Shown: positions 46,351 through 57,124, counted from the first letter of the stretch. The stretch: DNA of 64,000 nt from Candidatus Zipacnadia bacterium (GCA_029821735.1 JALGSU010000002.1:372001-436000), one strand, 5' to 3'. The notes: generated from the letters alone by a model not told the origin. Made by a program: numbers and translations.

Positions 46351-49032
46351 ATGGCCCTGTCAGTCGATAACCTTGTACCGATCTACACCGACCTTGGCGT
46401 GCGGCTGCGCAAGAACATCGGCGAATACCCCAGTTGGCCCCTGCGCGAGAACACTATCGTCGATCTCGATCCCGCCGAGCGTCGCCTGCTCGAGCGCAAG
46501 GGCGAGGCGGCCCTCAACGCCCGCCTGACCAAGCGTGGCATGTTCGCCTTCCCCGCGCTCGACATTCACACTCTCAAGGACATGCACCTGCGCACCTGCC
46601 TCGGCCACCCCGAGACCCCGCGCGCCTGTATATATGTGCCCGACGTGCCGCACTTGCGCGACGCTGCCGACGCGATCAGTCAGGCAATCGCCGACCGCGG
46701 CTGTCAGCCCCCCGAGCAGCTGCCCGCAGACAGTTTCGAGCCGCCGCACCTCACCGCTCTGCACGCCATCATCCTCGGCGCCGCTCACGAGAGCCACGCT
46801 GCCGCGACCATGGCCGATCGTTACTGGCTCGACGCCGACTCGCGCTTCCCCGGCGAGGGTGGCTGGCTGCTGCGCTCGGTGCACGCCCCCATGGGCATGC
46901 CCCACAACATCATCCACCTGTGCGCCGACGAATCCACCATCGACCAGGCTCTTGCTGATCTCATCGCCGCCCTGCAGCCGGGCGAGGATGGTGACACGGG
47001 CGTTGGCTATCTGATGCAGATGCACCCCGGACCGGCGGCCCTGCAGGCCCTCGGCAGCTTCGAGGACTGGTGCCAGACCTTCGCCACCATGGCTCGCCCC
47101 GGCGTCTCCGAGACGCCTCCCGATCCCGCCGACAACGGGGCATTCGCCGACTGGCTCGCGACGGGCTTTGACTCCGGCGGCCCCGAGGGTGATCGCTACA
47201 ACCGTGGCCCCATGGGCGTCATCACCCGCGCCGCTCGCCTCTACCTGCTCAGCGGCGACATCCGCTACCTGATGCTCTTCAAGCGCGTCATCTGGCGTCT
47301 CATCCAGTACCACTGCAACTTCCCCGGCGGTGCCAGCTACCTCGCCGACTACGATTTCGAGGTCTGGTCGCTCGCCCTCTACTGGGACCTGCTCGAGGAG
47401 GAGCCCATCTTCACCGACGACGAGCGTCTGGTCATCGCCAACTTCCTGCTCGCCTCCATGCGCATGCTCGACGGCTACTGCGCCGAGCACTGGCCCACAG
47501 AGCCCGGCAAGCTCCGCCACAATCACGAGACCTTCCCTGCGCTCTCCAGGCACTTTGGCGGGCGCTACTTCGCCGACCACTACGACCTGCCCGAAGCTCT
47601 CGAGTGGCTGCGCATTGCACGCGCCACCTTCTCCGGCCCCATCGAGACCTCAGCCAAGCACCTGGAGGACGCGAACTCTTACCAGTGGCTGGTGCCCGTG
47701 CACAAGCTCGTCTACGACTCCGCCTGCGGCAAGAACCACTACGTCGACAACGGCGTGCTCAGGCGCATCGCGCGCAACGTGGTCGCCACCACCGACAGCA
47801 TGGGGTGGCCCAGCGACTTTGGCGACGCCGGCAGCCCCATCGCCGGCGGCACCCTTCCCGCCGTCCTCCTCGAATACGCTGCCGCCCACCTCCATGACCC
47901 GTCACTGCAGTGGCACGCCGATCGCATCACCCGCGCCATCCCCGGCAACCGTGGCGTGGCACTCACCGGCCCCATCGGCGAGCACTTCGGCTCCCTGCGA
48001 GAGCGCCCCCAGGCCCCGCCCGCACCACCGCCGGTCGACGTCGTCGCGCTCGACGATCACATCCGCCACGGTGCCGCGCCTCAGATGCCGAAGGGCTACG
48101 TCTTCGACAAGCTCGCCATGCGCGACGGCTGGGACCCCGCAGGCCAGTATCTCCTGCTGGACGGATACTCGCTTGGCAGCCATTTCCACTATGACCAGAA
48201 CGCCGTCATCCGCTTCGCTCAAGGCGAGCGCCTGTGGCTCGTCGACAACGGTTACGGCAAGCGCAGCGGCGAGACCCGCGCCGGTCTGGCCTACAGCGGG
48301 CGCGAGCGCGGCCCTCAGGATCACAACACCCTCCTCGTCTATGAGGACGCGGACACGCTGGCCCTGCCCGCACCGTTCTCCGCGCTCCTCGCCAACGCAA
48401 CCGATGGCGCGCTCACACTCGTGCAAAGCGCCCAGGTCGGCCACGGCCCCGTCGACTGGCTGCGCACCATCGTCTGGCTGCGCGGATCGTTCTTCCTCAT
48501 CATCGACCAGGCCAACGTCGCTGCTCCCGTTCACGAGCTGCGCTGCCAGTTCAACATGCTCGGCGCCGCCCGCCTCGACACGGGGCTGCTCACCTGCGAC
48601 CAGCAGGACGCGCGCATGTTCATGCACTTCGAGGACACCTCAACGCCCCACCTCGGCAGTTACTCCAACGCCAGTTGGGATGGCGAGTTCGCCGCCGGCA
48701 ACTACCCATATGCCCAGCCGCCGGTCGCGAAGTTTGAGCGCTCCTGCCGACCGGCTGTCGGCGAGACCGCTCTCTTCGCCACGCTCTTTTACGCTGGCGA
48801 TCTCGACCAGCCCCGCTGTGCGCTCTCAGTCGCCCCCGGCACGGTCACCGTCACCGGCTCACTTCCCGGCGACGCCGCTCGCCTGGCTGGCCATGGCACC
48901 AGCGTCTCGCTCACAGCCGATGCCCTGACCATTGAGTTCGACTCGCCCTGGCTGGTGCCCGCTGACATTCCGCTCCTGCGCGAGACCGAGGACGGCCGCC
49001 ACTACGACCCACTCGAAGAATGGCAACGCTGA
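46351..49032 (+). CDS. Heparinase II/III-like protein
   Basis: An 893-aa protein. The middle (about 270-530) is an alpha-toroid with LYLLSGDIRYLMLFKRVIW and the NHETFPAL motif in the position of the catalytic Asn/His region of heparinase II/III-type lyases. The C-terminal beta-sandwich (about 580-890) has YLLLDGYSLGSHFHYDQNAV and DQANVAAPVHELRCQFNML, typical of the Hepar_II_III domain. No signal peptide is seen, so the site of action is unclear unless export is unusual. The substrate (an acidic polysaccharide or its oligomers) is inferred from the family. The ATG at 46351 has GGGAGA upstream. Confidence 0.82.
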   Translation: MALSVDNLVPIYTDLGVRLRKNIGEYPSWPLRENTIVDLDPAERRLLERKGEAALNARLTKRGMFAFPALDIHTLKDMHLRTCLGHPETPRACIYVPDVPHLRDAADAISQAIADRGCQPPEQLPADSFEPPHLTALHAIILGAAHESHAAATMADRYWLDADSRFPGEGGWLLRSVHAPMGMPHNIIHLCADESTIDQALADLIAALQPGEDGDTGVGYLMQMHPGPAALQALGSFEDWCQTFATMARPGVSETPPDPADNGAFADWLATGFDSGGPEGDRYNRGPMGVITRAARLYLLSGDIRYLMLFKRVIWRLIQYHCNFPGGASYLADYDFEVWSLALYWDLLEEEPIFTDDERLVIANFLLASMRMLDGYCAEHWPTEPGKLRHNHETFPALSRHFGGRYFADHYDLPEALEWLRIARATFSGPIETSAKHLEDANSYQWLVPVHKLVYDSACGKNHYVDNGVLRRIARNVVATTDSMGWPSDFGDAGSPIAGGTLPAVLLEYAAAHLHDPSLQWHADRITRAIPGNRGVALTGPIGEHFGSLRERPQAPPAPPPVDVVALDDHIRHGAAPQMPKGYVFDKLAMRDGWDPAGQYLLLDGYSLGSHFHYDQNAVIRFAQGERLWLVDNGYGKRSGETRAGLAYSGRERGPQDHNTLLVYEDADTLALPAPFSALLANATDGALTLVQSAQVGHGPVDWLRTIVWLRGSFFLIIDQANVAAPVHELRCQFNMLGAARLDTGLLTCDQQDARMFMHFEDTSTPHLGSYSNASWDGEFAAGNYPYAQPPVAKFERSCRPAVGETALFATLFYAGDLDQPRCALSVAPGTVTVTGSLPGDAARLAGHGTSVSLTADALTIEFDSPWLVPADIPLLRETEDGRHYDPLEEWQR

Positions 49033-49063
49033 CATCGCCAATCTGCCGCGAAGGAGTCCCGCC

Positions 49064-52000
49064 ATGGCCATCAGACTGCTCTCAGCCGCCATCATTGCGT
49101 CCCTCGCCCTGCCACTCGCAGCGGAGCCGCTCACTGCCCCCGGCAGCGGAGTTACGCTTTCGCTTGACGGCGGATCAGCCGCAGTCCGTGGCCTGACCGC
49201 CGGAGCCATGACCGCCTCCGGCATCGGCGGCATCGAACTGGCCGACCACACGCTCGCCCCCACCGCGGATGTCGCCAACCTGCCCGAGGCGCTGCGCGAG
49301 CTCTACCTCCCCGAGGGCGCTCTCGACGATCTCCACGTGGCCTTCGAAGCCGCGGACGGGGTGGTCCGCAAGGTCGCCATTGGCTGGCTGGGCGCCGACC
49401 GCTACCTGTGGCGCATCGACCTCGCACAGGCCATGGCCGAGAGTGACGTGCTCAGCTTCTACATCAACACCGATGATGACCCGGCCACCGGGCGCCATGA
49501 GATCGGGGGACCCGATCTCATGCTGCAAATCGGCCCCGATCGCCGACGCCAGTATGCCTACATGCCCGACGGCAGCGGTCCACGTCCTCGCCCGATGTAT
49601 GCTGCCATCGATGGCACGACCATCTGGATCGCCTATGACCACGCGCTCAAGCCCGCCGGCGACGGCGTCGTCTGCCGCTTCTGGGTAGCCGCGCCTGGCG
49701 GTGGCATACCCGAGCAGCGCGTCGAGCTTCCTCTCGGCCGCGCGCTCCCGATCGCGCTCTCGGCTCCCGAGCCCCTCCAGACTCTCGCCGCCGAACTCGC
49801 CTGGCAGCGCGTCGACGATGGCGAAGATCTCCTCCTGACCGAGCACGTCATCCCCCGGGACGGCTACCTCTCCTGGAGGCGACGCCGATCGCTGGGTGGA
49901 CCTGCAGTTCGCCCTCCCCATCGACTTCGCCGGAGACTGGAAGCTCTTTGACGCCTTCAACTTCACCCCGCACGAATCGCCCGTCGCAGACACCATCTAC
50001 AGCGGCATTTCCGCCATGCTGCCCCTCACCTGCGCGTGGGACGGCAACACCGGTATCGCCATCGCGCTCGATCCCTGGAACCGCTTCGGCGAACTCCACG
50101 CCGGTGCGCGCATCGGCGACGCCCAGCACCTGCTCCTCGGCAGTCGCATCGCCATCAGTCCCGGCGAAACCGACGAACTGGACTTCGTCATCTTCACCTT
50201 CGACGGCGACCTCGGCTGGCGCGGAGCTTTCAGCCGTTTCTGGCAGCTCTTCCCTGACGCCTACGATCGCTCGCCTGACATCGACCCACGCTTCCACATG
50301 GCTTCCGCCGGTGGCGCCTACTGGTCATTCACCGACCCCGAGAAAGAAGAGTTCGCTCCTGACCTTATCCGCCGCATGCACACAGGCTGGGCCTGGGGAT
50401 ACGCGCCCGCTCCCCGGCCGGGCGAGTGGGCTGTCAGCGAGAAGTCCGTCGGCGAGTGGACGCGCAGCCGTGGCACCGTGAAGAAATCACTCAGCGCCGA
50501 GTCGCTCCCGGCCATGGTCGAGAGCGTCCGCGAGCGCGCTGACGGCGACAAGGCCGACACCGCCGTCGCCTATTACATGCACGTCAAGTATGTCGAACAG
50601 GGCCTCGTCAACCAGTACTTCCCGGACGCGCACACCAACGACGAGCCCACCGAATACTACGGTTACTATCAGTTCGTCCCCTGCTTCCAAGTCTACCCCT
50701 GGGCGAACAGCTACGGCGACTACATGACCGAGGCGCTGCCCTCCATCGCCGATCGCTTTGCACCCGCGGGCATGGCTTTTGACTCGGTCTTTGGCTTCAT
50801 CCCCGAGTTCGGCAAGGCCGCGCTCGCCACTCCTGCCACCACCTTCGAGAACGGTCGCTACTTCGTGTGCGAGGGCATTGGCTGGTCGATGCTCCAGGAC
50901 ATCATCCGCGAGCAGAACACCCGCGGATATCGCACCGCCATGGTCACCAACCTCAAGCTCCCCACCACTTCCTCCAACGCGGTGCGCACCGACTCCGCCC
51001 TCATCGAGCACGGCCCCACCGAGAACGGTATATACCTCGAGCGGTTCCTCCGCCTGCGCATGCTCTCGGGACGCATCGCCTTCGCATGGTGGCACAGCAT
51101 GGAACCCAAAAACTATAAGAGTTGGTACAACTGGGATGACCTCACCGCGCCCCAGAAGCTCGACATGCTCCGCCGCATTCGCGACGACTTGCTCCTCCAC
51201 AGCATGTACTACGGGGCCATGCCCAACGGTCGCTACATGTCCGGCATGCCCAAGCTCATCAAGGCCGTCCCGATGATGGATGACATGATGGACCTTGGCT
51301 GGGAGCCCGTCCTCGCCGCCGAGCCTGCCGCTGGCGTGCTGCGCGTCACCCGATACGGCTCCGATCTCGGCATGTGCTTCGGCCTTGGCAATCAGACTTA
51401 CGAGCCCATCACCGATGACCTCGTCATAGACCTGCCGCGCCTGGCCGATGACGCTTTGGCGTATATGGAATACGCGGGCGCACCGACCGCCACCACCTTC
51501 GCCGGCTCAGTGGCCCGAGCCACGGTCACCGTCGCCCCGCGCAACATCGCCGCCACGCGCGCCGTGCTGGCGTTGCCTCCCGGCACTGCCTCCGCCGTCC
51601 GCGCCGAGGGCCACCTGCCCGCATACGCCGATGGTCGGCTGACGCTCACGGTGACCTGCCCGGCTGCGACCGATGCCGACCTCCGCGCCTGGACGCCGCC
51701 GGGCGTCCGCAACATAGCCGTGACTCTCGCCGGTGCCCCGATTGCCTGCAACGCCGCCGATGGCGCGATCAGCTTCCGCGCATCTCTGCAGGCTGGCGAG
51801 AACGCCCTGCAGGTGGCGTGGAGCCCGGCCATTGAGGCCCGCGACACCGCTGCCCTGCTCGACTATGCCTTCGTCACCGACGAGCGGCCCAACTGCAACA
51901 TCGTTGCTTCGCAGTCCGTACGCACTTCGGCGATCCGCGTGCAGCACTTCTTCCGCGAGTACTATCGCTGGGCGGTCGCGGATGGCCAGAACATCAAGCT

Positions 52001-52376
52001 CCCGATGCTCACGCCCGACCAGAACACTGGCGGCCGCCGCGTCTTCGTCGGTCTGGCCTCCGAGCTTCCTGCCGGGCTCGACGTGCAGCTCGGTGACGCC
52101 CCCGCTGCCTTTGGCGTGAGCGGCGACACGGTCTACGCGGTCGCCGCTAACGCCGATAATCTCGACGCGACGGTACGCGGTCTGCTGGCGACGCTGGACG
52201 AGAAGTATGTCTACTGGGGGGCCACGTCGGTGGCTCGCTACTTCTTCCGAGGCACGCCGGAGGACGAGTTGCCGGTGCTGGTCGAGGCGGGCATGGCGCT
52301 CACTGGCCTGACCGGTGAGGACACCGGCTCCCTGCCGGACATCGACCACCTGCCGAAGCTCCCCTACTACCCCTGA
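49064..52376 (+). pseudogene. Large secreted glycosidase-like protein, frameshifted
   Basis: The ATG at 49064 (after AAGGAG) opens a signal peptide (RLLSAAIIASLALPLAAEP) and a CBM9/DOMON-like domain (FYINTDDDPATGRHEIGGPD). The frame breaks near 49873: TEHVIPRDGYLS continues one base later as GGDADRWVDLQFALPIDF and then runs open to 52376. Deleting one T restores a protein of about 1100 aa. The second part has Trp/Tyr-rich TIM-barrel-like segments (YYGYYQFVPCFQVYPWANSY, FAWWHSMEPKNYKSWYNWDD) and a beta-rich C terminus. No glycoside hydrolase family could be named. It is 31 nt after the heparinase-like gene, so probably one transcript. Confidence 0.75.
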
Positions 52377-52402
52377 TCGCCTGAGGGGCTCACACAACTG
52401 GT

Positions 52403-52436
52403 GCGGCCGGTCCCACCTGTTGGTGAGACCGGCCGC
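52403..52436. terminator. Bidirectional terminator hairpin
   Basis: 52403-52417 and 52422-52436 form a 15-bp stem with one mismatch and a 4-nt loop, between the converging glycosidase-like and flgL genes. Confidence 0.75.
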
Positions 52437-52520
52437 TTGCTTCGCGCTGTTGCCGCCTGTCTTCGCCAGGACACTGGACCCCAGCCGGTACTGCCGTCGT
52501 CACCGCTTACGTTTTCGCCT

Positions 52521-52575
52521 TTGCCGCCGTTAGCCGTTCCCCTTTGCCCATTGCCCTTTGCCGATTGCCGCCGTC
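52521..52575. repeat. Degenerate copy of the TTGCCCATTGCC repeat
   Basis: The stretch between the hairpin and flgL contains TTGCCGCCGTTAG, TTGCCCATTGCCC and GATTGCCGCCGTC, the building blocks of the 60-bp minisatellite at 57.2 kb. Confidence 0.55.
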
Positions 52576-52580
52576 CCTCT

Positions 52581-53504
52581 TCACCAGTTCAGTTCGAACA
52601 AGGTCGGCAGTTGCGCGAGTTTCGCCGTCGCCGACAGCGCCGATTGATAGGCCAGTTTCTGGTTCTCCAGTTCCACGATGGCCGCCACCAGGTCCACGCC
52701 TTCTGCTTCTGACAGGATCTCGTTCGCGCGCACTTCCATGTTCCCGGCCGCAATCTCAGCGTCCTCAATCCGCGCCGCTCGAGCTCCCAGCACACCACGC
52801 TGCTCGATTGCGTGTCCTGCGAGGGCCTGCAGGTCCACCGAACGCGCCTCGACCGCCGTGTTGTCCCCCGACTCTATCGCCACAGCGAGGTCCTCGAGCA
52901 GTCCAAACAGGTCGTTGTCCACCGACCCGACTGCCCGATCACCGCCCGCGTCCTCGAAGTTGAAGAGCCGGTCGCCGGGCACGGTCACTTCCATCGCACG
53001 CCCCGGCGCCACCCATATCTGCACGCCCTCTGGCTGCCCCGCGTAGCTGACCACGCCGCCGACTTCCTTGAACGGTGGCTGCTCGCCGAGGCGCCCCGAA
53101 AAGATGTAGTCGCCCGCGACCGAGACGTTGGCCTGGTCGAAGACGCTGTGCCGGATGCTCCGCAACTCGCTGGCCATCGCCGCCCGGCCGTTGCCGTCCA
53201 GTCCCGGCTGCGAGCCGGCCAGCGCGATATCCTGAGCCCGTCGCAGCGCGCTGGATATCTCGTCGAGTACAGCGTCCGACATCGTGGTGAGTATGTCACC
53301 CTTGGCCAGCGCTTTTTGCCGATTCACCACTGTCGCCAGATCGGCGCGTGCGTCGACCACAGCCCTCACCGCCATCGGGTCATCTGACGGTTTCGCCAAC
53401 CGGCGCCCAGACGAAATCTGCTGACTCAGTTGCGCGAGGCGCTCAGACGTGCTGTTCAGGTTCGCGCTCAGCGCGTTGAAGTAAGCTCGGCTCGATATCC
53501 TCAT
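52581..53504 (-). CDS. flgL: Flagellar hook-associated protein 3
   Basis: Junction protein between hook and filament, secreted by the flagellar export system. 307 aa with flagellin-like terminal helices: N-terminal MRISSRAYFNALSANLNST with LSQQISSGRRLAKPSDDP, and C-terminal VDLVAAIVELENQKLAYQSA. The central domain is small. It is the last gene of the minus-strand flagellar cluster, 21 nt after flgK. Confidence 0.93.
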   Translation of the reverse strand: MRISSRAYFNALSANLNSTSERLAQLSQQISSGRRLAKPSDDPMAVRAVVDARADLATVVNRQKALAKGDILTTMSDAVLDEISSALRRAQDIALAGSQPGLDGNGRAAMASELRSIRHSVFDQANVSVAGDYIFSGRLGEQPPFKEVGGVVSYAGQPEGVQIWVAPGRAMEVTVPGDRLFNFEDAGGDRAVGSVDNDLFGLLEDLAVAIESGDNTAVEARSVDLQALAGHAIEQRGVLGARAARIEDAEIAAGNMEVRANEILSEAEGVDLVAAIVELENQKLAYQSALSATAKLAQLPTLFELNW

Positions 53505-53525
53505 TGCCGCTCATCCTGTGTGCCG

Positions 53526-54890
53526 TCACTTCAGCGCGATGATCTCGTCCATCATTTCGAGCGCCACGCTCACCATCCGCGATGATGCGTTGTAGGCCTG
53601 CTGGTAGCGGATCAGGTCAAGTGCCTCTTCGTCCAGCGATACGCCGGTGCGTGATGCCTGCGTCTGGCGCAAATTGTCCACCAGCATCTGGCGCCCATCC
53701 AGCCGTATCATCGCCGCGGCACTGTCCACTCCGATCTCAGCCACCAGGTCGCCTGCATACTGCGAAAACGTCTCAGTCCCGCCGGCCAGGATCTGGCTGT
53801 TGCGCAGATCATCGATTGCCAGCGCGTTCGTCCCATCACCCGAGGCCGTCGCGTCGCACGAGGCCGCGATCAGGAACGCATCAGCCGCAATCTCCTCGCG
53901 CACGCGCAGCGACGCAGCCGCCCCCCCTGCGTCGTACGTGAAGAACTCGCCGCCCGCGTCCCCGTTCAGATCCCACCCCGCCGCATGGACCGCGTTCACC
54001 TCATCCGCCAGCGTCTGCGCCAGCGTGTCGAGGCCGGCCATGTAGTCAGGAATCAATCCGTCGCGCACCGCCAGTCGCCCGGCCATCTCGCCGCGCAACG
54101 CGCTACCCATCGTTATGTCACCCAGTTGCACCAGATGCATCCCTGGCTGACCCGGATCCGGCACCAGCGACAGTTCGGTCGTCTGCCCCAACTCCACGAT
54201 CCGCAGGCCGCCGATCACCACATCGACCACGTCGTCCTCCTGCCGGATCACCTCGGCCCCGCACAGATCAGCCAGTTGGTTCACGAGTTCGTCGCGCTGG
54301 CTCACCAGATTGTTGCGCGCCGACGGCGATACTGCCGCCGCCACCCGCACATTGGCGTCGGCGATCTCCGCCGCCAGGTTGTTCGCCTGCTCGACCATCA
54401 CTGACAGTCGCTGATCGATCTCAACGCGCAGGTCGTTGAGCCCCTGCCACCGCGCCGCAATCGATGACGCCGCCAGCTCCGATCGCTGCACCAGTTGCGA
54501 TCGTGCCGCCGCGCTCGTAGGTTCCAGCCCCACGTCGGTCCACGCGTCGAACATCTCCTCGATACGCCCAGACATCCCGCCGTCCAGCAGGTCCGTGAAG
54601 ATGCTCTCGACTTGCCCCAGCGCTTCTGCCGTCGCGCTCTCCTGCCCCAGCCACCCGCTCTGGTAGCGCGTCTGGGCGATGAGCAGCTCGTCCGCCAGCC
54701 GCTGCACATCGACCAGTCGCACTCCGCCGCCTCCCGAGCTTCCGGCCCCGCCCGGCAAAGCGCTCAACACCGGTCGCTGGCGGACGTACCCCGGCGTCTC
54801 GACGTTCGCCGTGTTCTGCCCAATGATCGCCAGTGCTGAGCGCTGGGCCAGCAGCGACGTCCTCGCGATGTTCAGCAGTCGCACAGACAT
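53526..54890 (-). CDS. flgK: Flagellar hook-associated protein 1
   Basis: 454 aa, somewhat short for FlgK. The N terminus RTSLLAQRSALAIIGQNTANVETPGYVRQRP and C terminus VSLDEEALDLIRYQQAYNASSRMVSVALEMMDEII are the conserved rod/hook-type helices. The middle (DLCGAEVIRQEDDVVDVVIGG) is the usual FlgK D2 start. It forms the first hook-filament junction layer. The ATG at 54890 follows flgN by 15 nt. Confidence 0.94.
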   Translation of the reverse strand: MSVRLLNIARTSLLAQRSALAIIGQNTANVETPGYVRQRPVLSALPGGAGSSGGGGVRLVDVQRLADELLIAQTRYQSGWLGQESATAEALGQVESIFTDLLDGGMSGRIEEMFDAWTDVGLEPTSAAARSQLVQRSELAASSIAARWQGLNDLRVEIDQRLSVMVEQANNLAAEIADANVRVAAAVSPSARNNLVSQRDELVNQLADLCGAEVIRQEDDVVDVVIGGLRIVELGQTTELSLVPDPGQPGMHLVQLGDITMGSALRGEMAGRLAVRDGLIPDYMAGLDTLAQTLADEVNAVHAAGWDLNGDAGGEFFTYDAGGAAASLRVREEIAADAFLIAASCDATASGDGTNALAIDDLRNSQILAGGTETFSQYAGDLVAEIGVDSAAAMIRLDGRQMLVDNLRQTQASRTGVSLDEEALDLIRYQQAYNASSRMVSVALEMMDEIIALK

Positions 54891-54905
54891 GGTGCCTCGC
54901 TCACC

Positions 54906-55325
54906 TCACGCCGTCCGGATCAGCACACCCGCGCCGTTGCGTCGCTCCGCCTGCATCGGCTCGTATCCCACGCCGGCCTCTCCCGGCATCACCTGTCCCA
55001 TAAGCGCGTTGATGTGCGCGAGACGGTCGCCGATGATCGCCTGGTTCACGTCCAGCAACATCACCAGCCGCGACCGAGCCGCCCCGGCCTCCTGCTTCAG
55101 AATACGCATCGCGCTGTCGGGCGATGCATCCGGGCGCGGCGACATGCCACGCGAACGCACCATGCTCGCCAGTCGCCCGAACTCCGCCTCAAGCGATCGC
55201 GTGATCTGCTCGATGCTCGGCAGATGGCGCGCCAGAAGAGCTTCCCGCTGGCGTTCCAGCAGATCACAGATACGCTGGACCTGATCGATCTCGACTCGCA
55301 GCATTCCGGCCTCGTCACTGCTCAT
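54906..55325 (-). CDS. flgN: FlgN-like flagellar export chaperone
   Basis: A 139-aa mostly helical protein (RICDLLERQREALLARHLPSIEQ ... LLDVNQAIIGDRLAHINALMG) immediately before flgK, the position and fold expected of FlgN, the chaperone for FlgK and FlgL. Sequence identity within the family is low, so the call leans on position and coiled-coil character. The start is the ATG at 55325 (GGAGTGG upstream), since the longer open frame would overlap flgM. Confidence 0.75.
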   Translation of the reverse strand: MSSDEAGMLRVEIDQVQRICDLLERQREALLARHLPSIEQITRSLEAEFGRLASMVRSRGMSPRPDASPDSAMRILKQEAGAARSRLVMLLDVNQAIIGDRLAHINALMGQVMPGEAGVGYEPMQAERRNGAGVLIRTA

Positions 55326-55347
55326 GGCCGCCACTCCTTCGGAAGCT

Positions 55348-55638
55348 TCACGCGCCCTCGCGAACGGTCGCAATCATTGCTTCGGCGATGCTCCGCCCAT
55401 CAGCCCTATAGGTGCCCGCGTCCAGTTGTGCCCGCGCCCGATCCACCACTGCCTGGCGCACCGCGGGCGTCTCCGACAATGCCTCCCGTGCGATGGCCAG
55501 CATCCTCCCCCGCGACGACAACTGCACGTCGTCGCCCCGGGCCACGCGCGTTGCCGCCGCGGCCCCCTGCTTCCTCACGTCGCCCGCTCCGCCGGTCTGT
55601 CGCATCGCTCCTGCTGCGCCGCTGCTCTCGATCCTCAT
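55348..55638 (-). CDS. flgM: Anti-sigma-28 factor FlgM
   Basis: Holds sigma-28 inactive until the hook is finished, then is exported. 96 aa with a disordered N-terminal half and the family helix region DDVQLSSRGRMLAIAREALSE, VRQAVVDRARAQLDAGTY and IAEAMI. The start is one of GTG 55644, ATG 55641 or ATG 55638; the last has the best spacing (8 nt) from GAGGAG. A sigma-28 promoter drives this cluster (60.13 kb), so the expected regulatory pair is visible. Confidence 0.88.
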   Translation of the reverse strand: MRIESSGAAGAMRQTGGAGDVRKQGAAAATRVARGDDVQLSSRGRMLAIAREALSETPAVRQAVVDRARAQLDAGTYRADGRSIAEAMIATVREGA

Positions 55639-55640
55639 CA

Positions 55641-56024
55641 TCACATCTCCTCATTGCCCGCCATTGCCGCGATTGCCCCGTCCGCCTCCACCGGTTCTGC
55701 CTGCTCCTGACGGTCGTCCAGTCCTCGCGCAAGTTCTTCATACAACATCCGTGCCAACCCCATGTCCCCCCGGCTGCCCATCTCTTCGGCCAGCGCCGCG
55801 TTACGCTGGGTGGCGAAGACATCGTCTGCCACACTCTTCTTGGCCATGCCCTCACCCAGGCTGCTCTTGCTCATCGCGTGGAACAGTTGGTTGATGAACA
55901 GGCTCTCCACTTGCCTGCATGCGCCCTCCAGTTTCTCGTCGCGCACTGCCCCCGCGGCGCCTGCTTTCTGGCTCCTCCGGTCGAGCGCAACCTGTGTCGG
56001 GTCCAGTCCAGCCGCGTTGATCAC
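55641..56024 (-). CDS. flgJ: Rod-binding protein (FlgJ N-terminal domain only)
   Basis: A 127-aa protein with the rod-capping motif KLEGACRQVESLFINQLFHAM and the following GMAKKSVADDVFATQRNAALAEEM. The muramidase domain of enterobacterial FlgJ is absent, so peptidoglycan cutting must be done by another enzyme. The GTG start overlaps the flgI stop by 4 nt. Confidence 0.88.
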   Translation of the reverse strand: MINAAGLDPTQVALDRRSQKAGAAGAVRDEKLEGACRQVESLFINQLFHAMSKSSLGEGMAKKSVADDVFATQRNAALAEEMGSRGDMGLARMLYEELARGLDDRQEQAEPVEADGAIAAMAGNEEM

Positions 56025-57124
56025 TGCACCGTCACCTCCGCCTCCAGCGCCCCTGCCGTTTGCAGGGCCTGGATGATCGCGATCAGATCGCGCGGCTTCA
56101 CTCCCAGCATGTTCAGCGCGCTCACCAACTCGTGCAGACTCCCCTGCGCGGGCAGAGCCACCAGCCCAGCCCCGCCCTCACTCACCGTGATCTCCTCGTT
56201 GTTCACCACCGCCGTGTCGCCGCCCGCGAACGGTCCCGGCTGCGAAACCTGCGTCTCCACACTCACCTGGATCGTCAGGCTCCCGTGCGCGATCGCCACC
56301 GGGGCGATGCGCACATGTTCGCCGATCACCACGGTCCCGGTCCGCTCATTGATGACCACTGTCGCCGGCGAATCCGGTTGCACCGTAAGCTGCTCGATAC
56401 CCGTGATCAGTTCCACCATGTTCGGGCAATCGCCCGGAACGCTCACCTGCACCATCGTCTCGTTCACCGGCCACGCCGCCCCCTGCCCGAGCTGCTCCCC
56501 GATGGCCTCGGCAACTCGGCTCGCGGTCGTGTAGTCCGGATTGTGCAGCAACAGGCACAGGTGCGCTTGCTCCAGTGCCCGGCTCTCCACGGCCTGCGTC
56601 ACATGCGCCCCACGGGCCACACGCCCCACCACTGCGTGGTTCTTCTGCACGCTGTCCCCGCCCGACGAATAGTTGAATCCCCCGATGCTCACCGGCCCTT
56701 GCCCCAGCGCATACACATCACCGTCACCACCCCGCAGCGGTGTCGCCAGCAGCGTGCCCCCCTGCAGACTCTTCGCATCGCCGATCGAAGACAGTAGCAC
56801 ATCTATCTGGCTGCCCTCTTCGCAATCGGCCGGCAGATCCGCCGTCACCATCACCGCCGCCACGTTCTTCACCTTGATCTGCCCGCTGCTCACCGACACG
56901 CCGAAGCGTTCGAGCATATTCGCCAGCGATTGCGCGGTGAACCCCGCGCCCGTCCCGTCGCCCGTCCCCTCCAAGCCCACCACCAGCCCGTAGCCCATCA
57001 ACGTGTGCTTGGTGACGCCACTCACTGACGCAATGTCCTTGATGCGCGTTGTCAGCGCCCAGCTCGACACCGCCGTCAGCAACATCATCGTCATCGCGGC
57101 GATTGCTGCTCTACCGATGCGCAT
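56021..57124 (-). CDS. flgI: Flagellar P-ring protein
   Basis: A 367-aa periplasmic protein with a signal peptide (AAIAAMTMMLLTAVSSWALT). Conserved blocks: TRIKDIASVSGVTKHTLMGY, GLVVGLEGTGDG, NMLERFGVSV, KNVAAVMVTADLP, VVINERTGTVVIGEHVRIAPVAIAHG. It forms the ring around the rod in the peptidoglycan layer, evidence for a two-membrane envelope. The ATG at 57124 has GGGAG upstream and is preceded by the GGG-rich minisatellite. Confidence 0.95.
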   Translation of the reverse strand: MRIGRAAIAAMTMMLLTAVSSWALTTRIKDIASVSGVTKHTLMGYGLVVGLEGTGDGTGAGFTAQSLANMLERFGVSVSSGQIKVKNVAAVMVTADLPADCEEGSQIDVLLSSIGDAKSLQGGTLLATPLRGGDGDVYALGQGPVSIGGFNYSSGGDSVQKNHAVVGRVARGAHVTQAVESRALEQAHLCLLLHNPDYTTASRVAEAIGEQLGQGAAWPVNETMVQVSVPGDCPNMVELITGIEQLTVQPDSPATVVINERTGTVVIGEHVRIAPVAIAHGSLTIQVSVETQVSQPGPFAGGDTAVVNNEEITVSEGGAGLVALPAQGSLHELVSALNMLGVKPRDLIAIIQALQTAGALEAEVTVQ

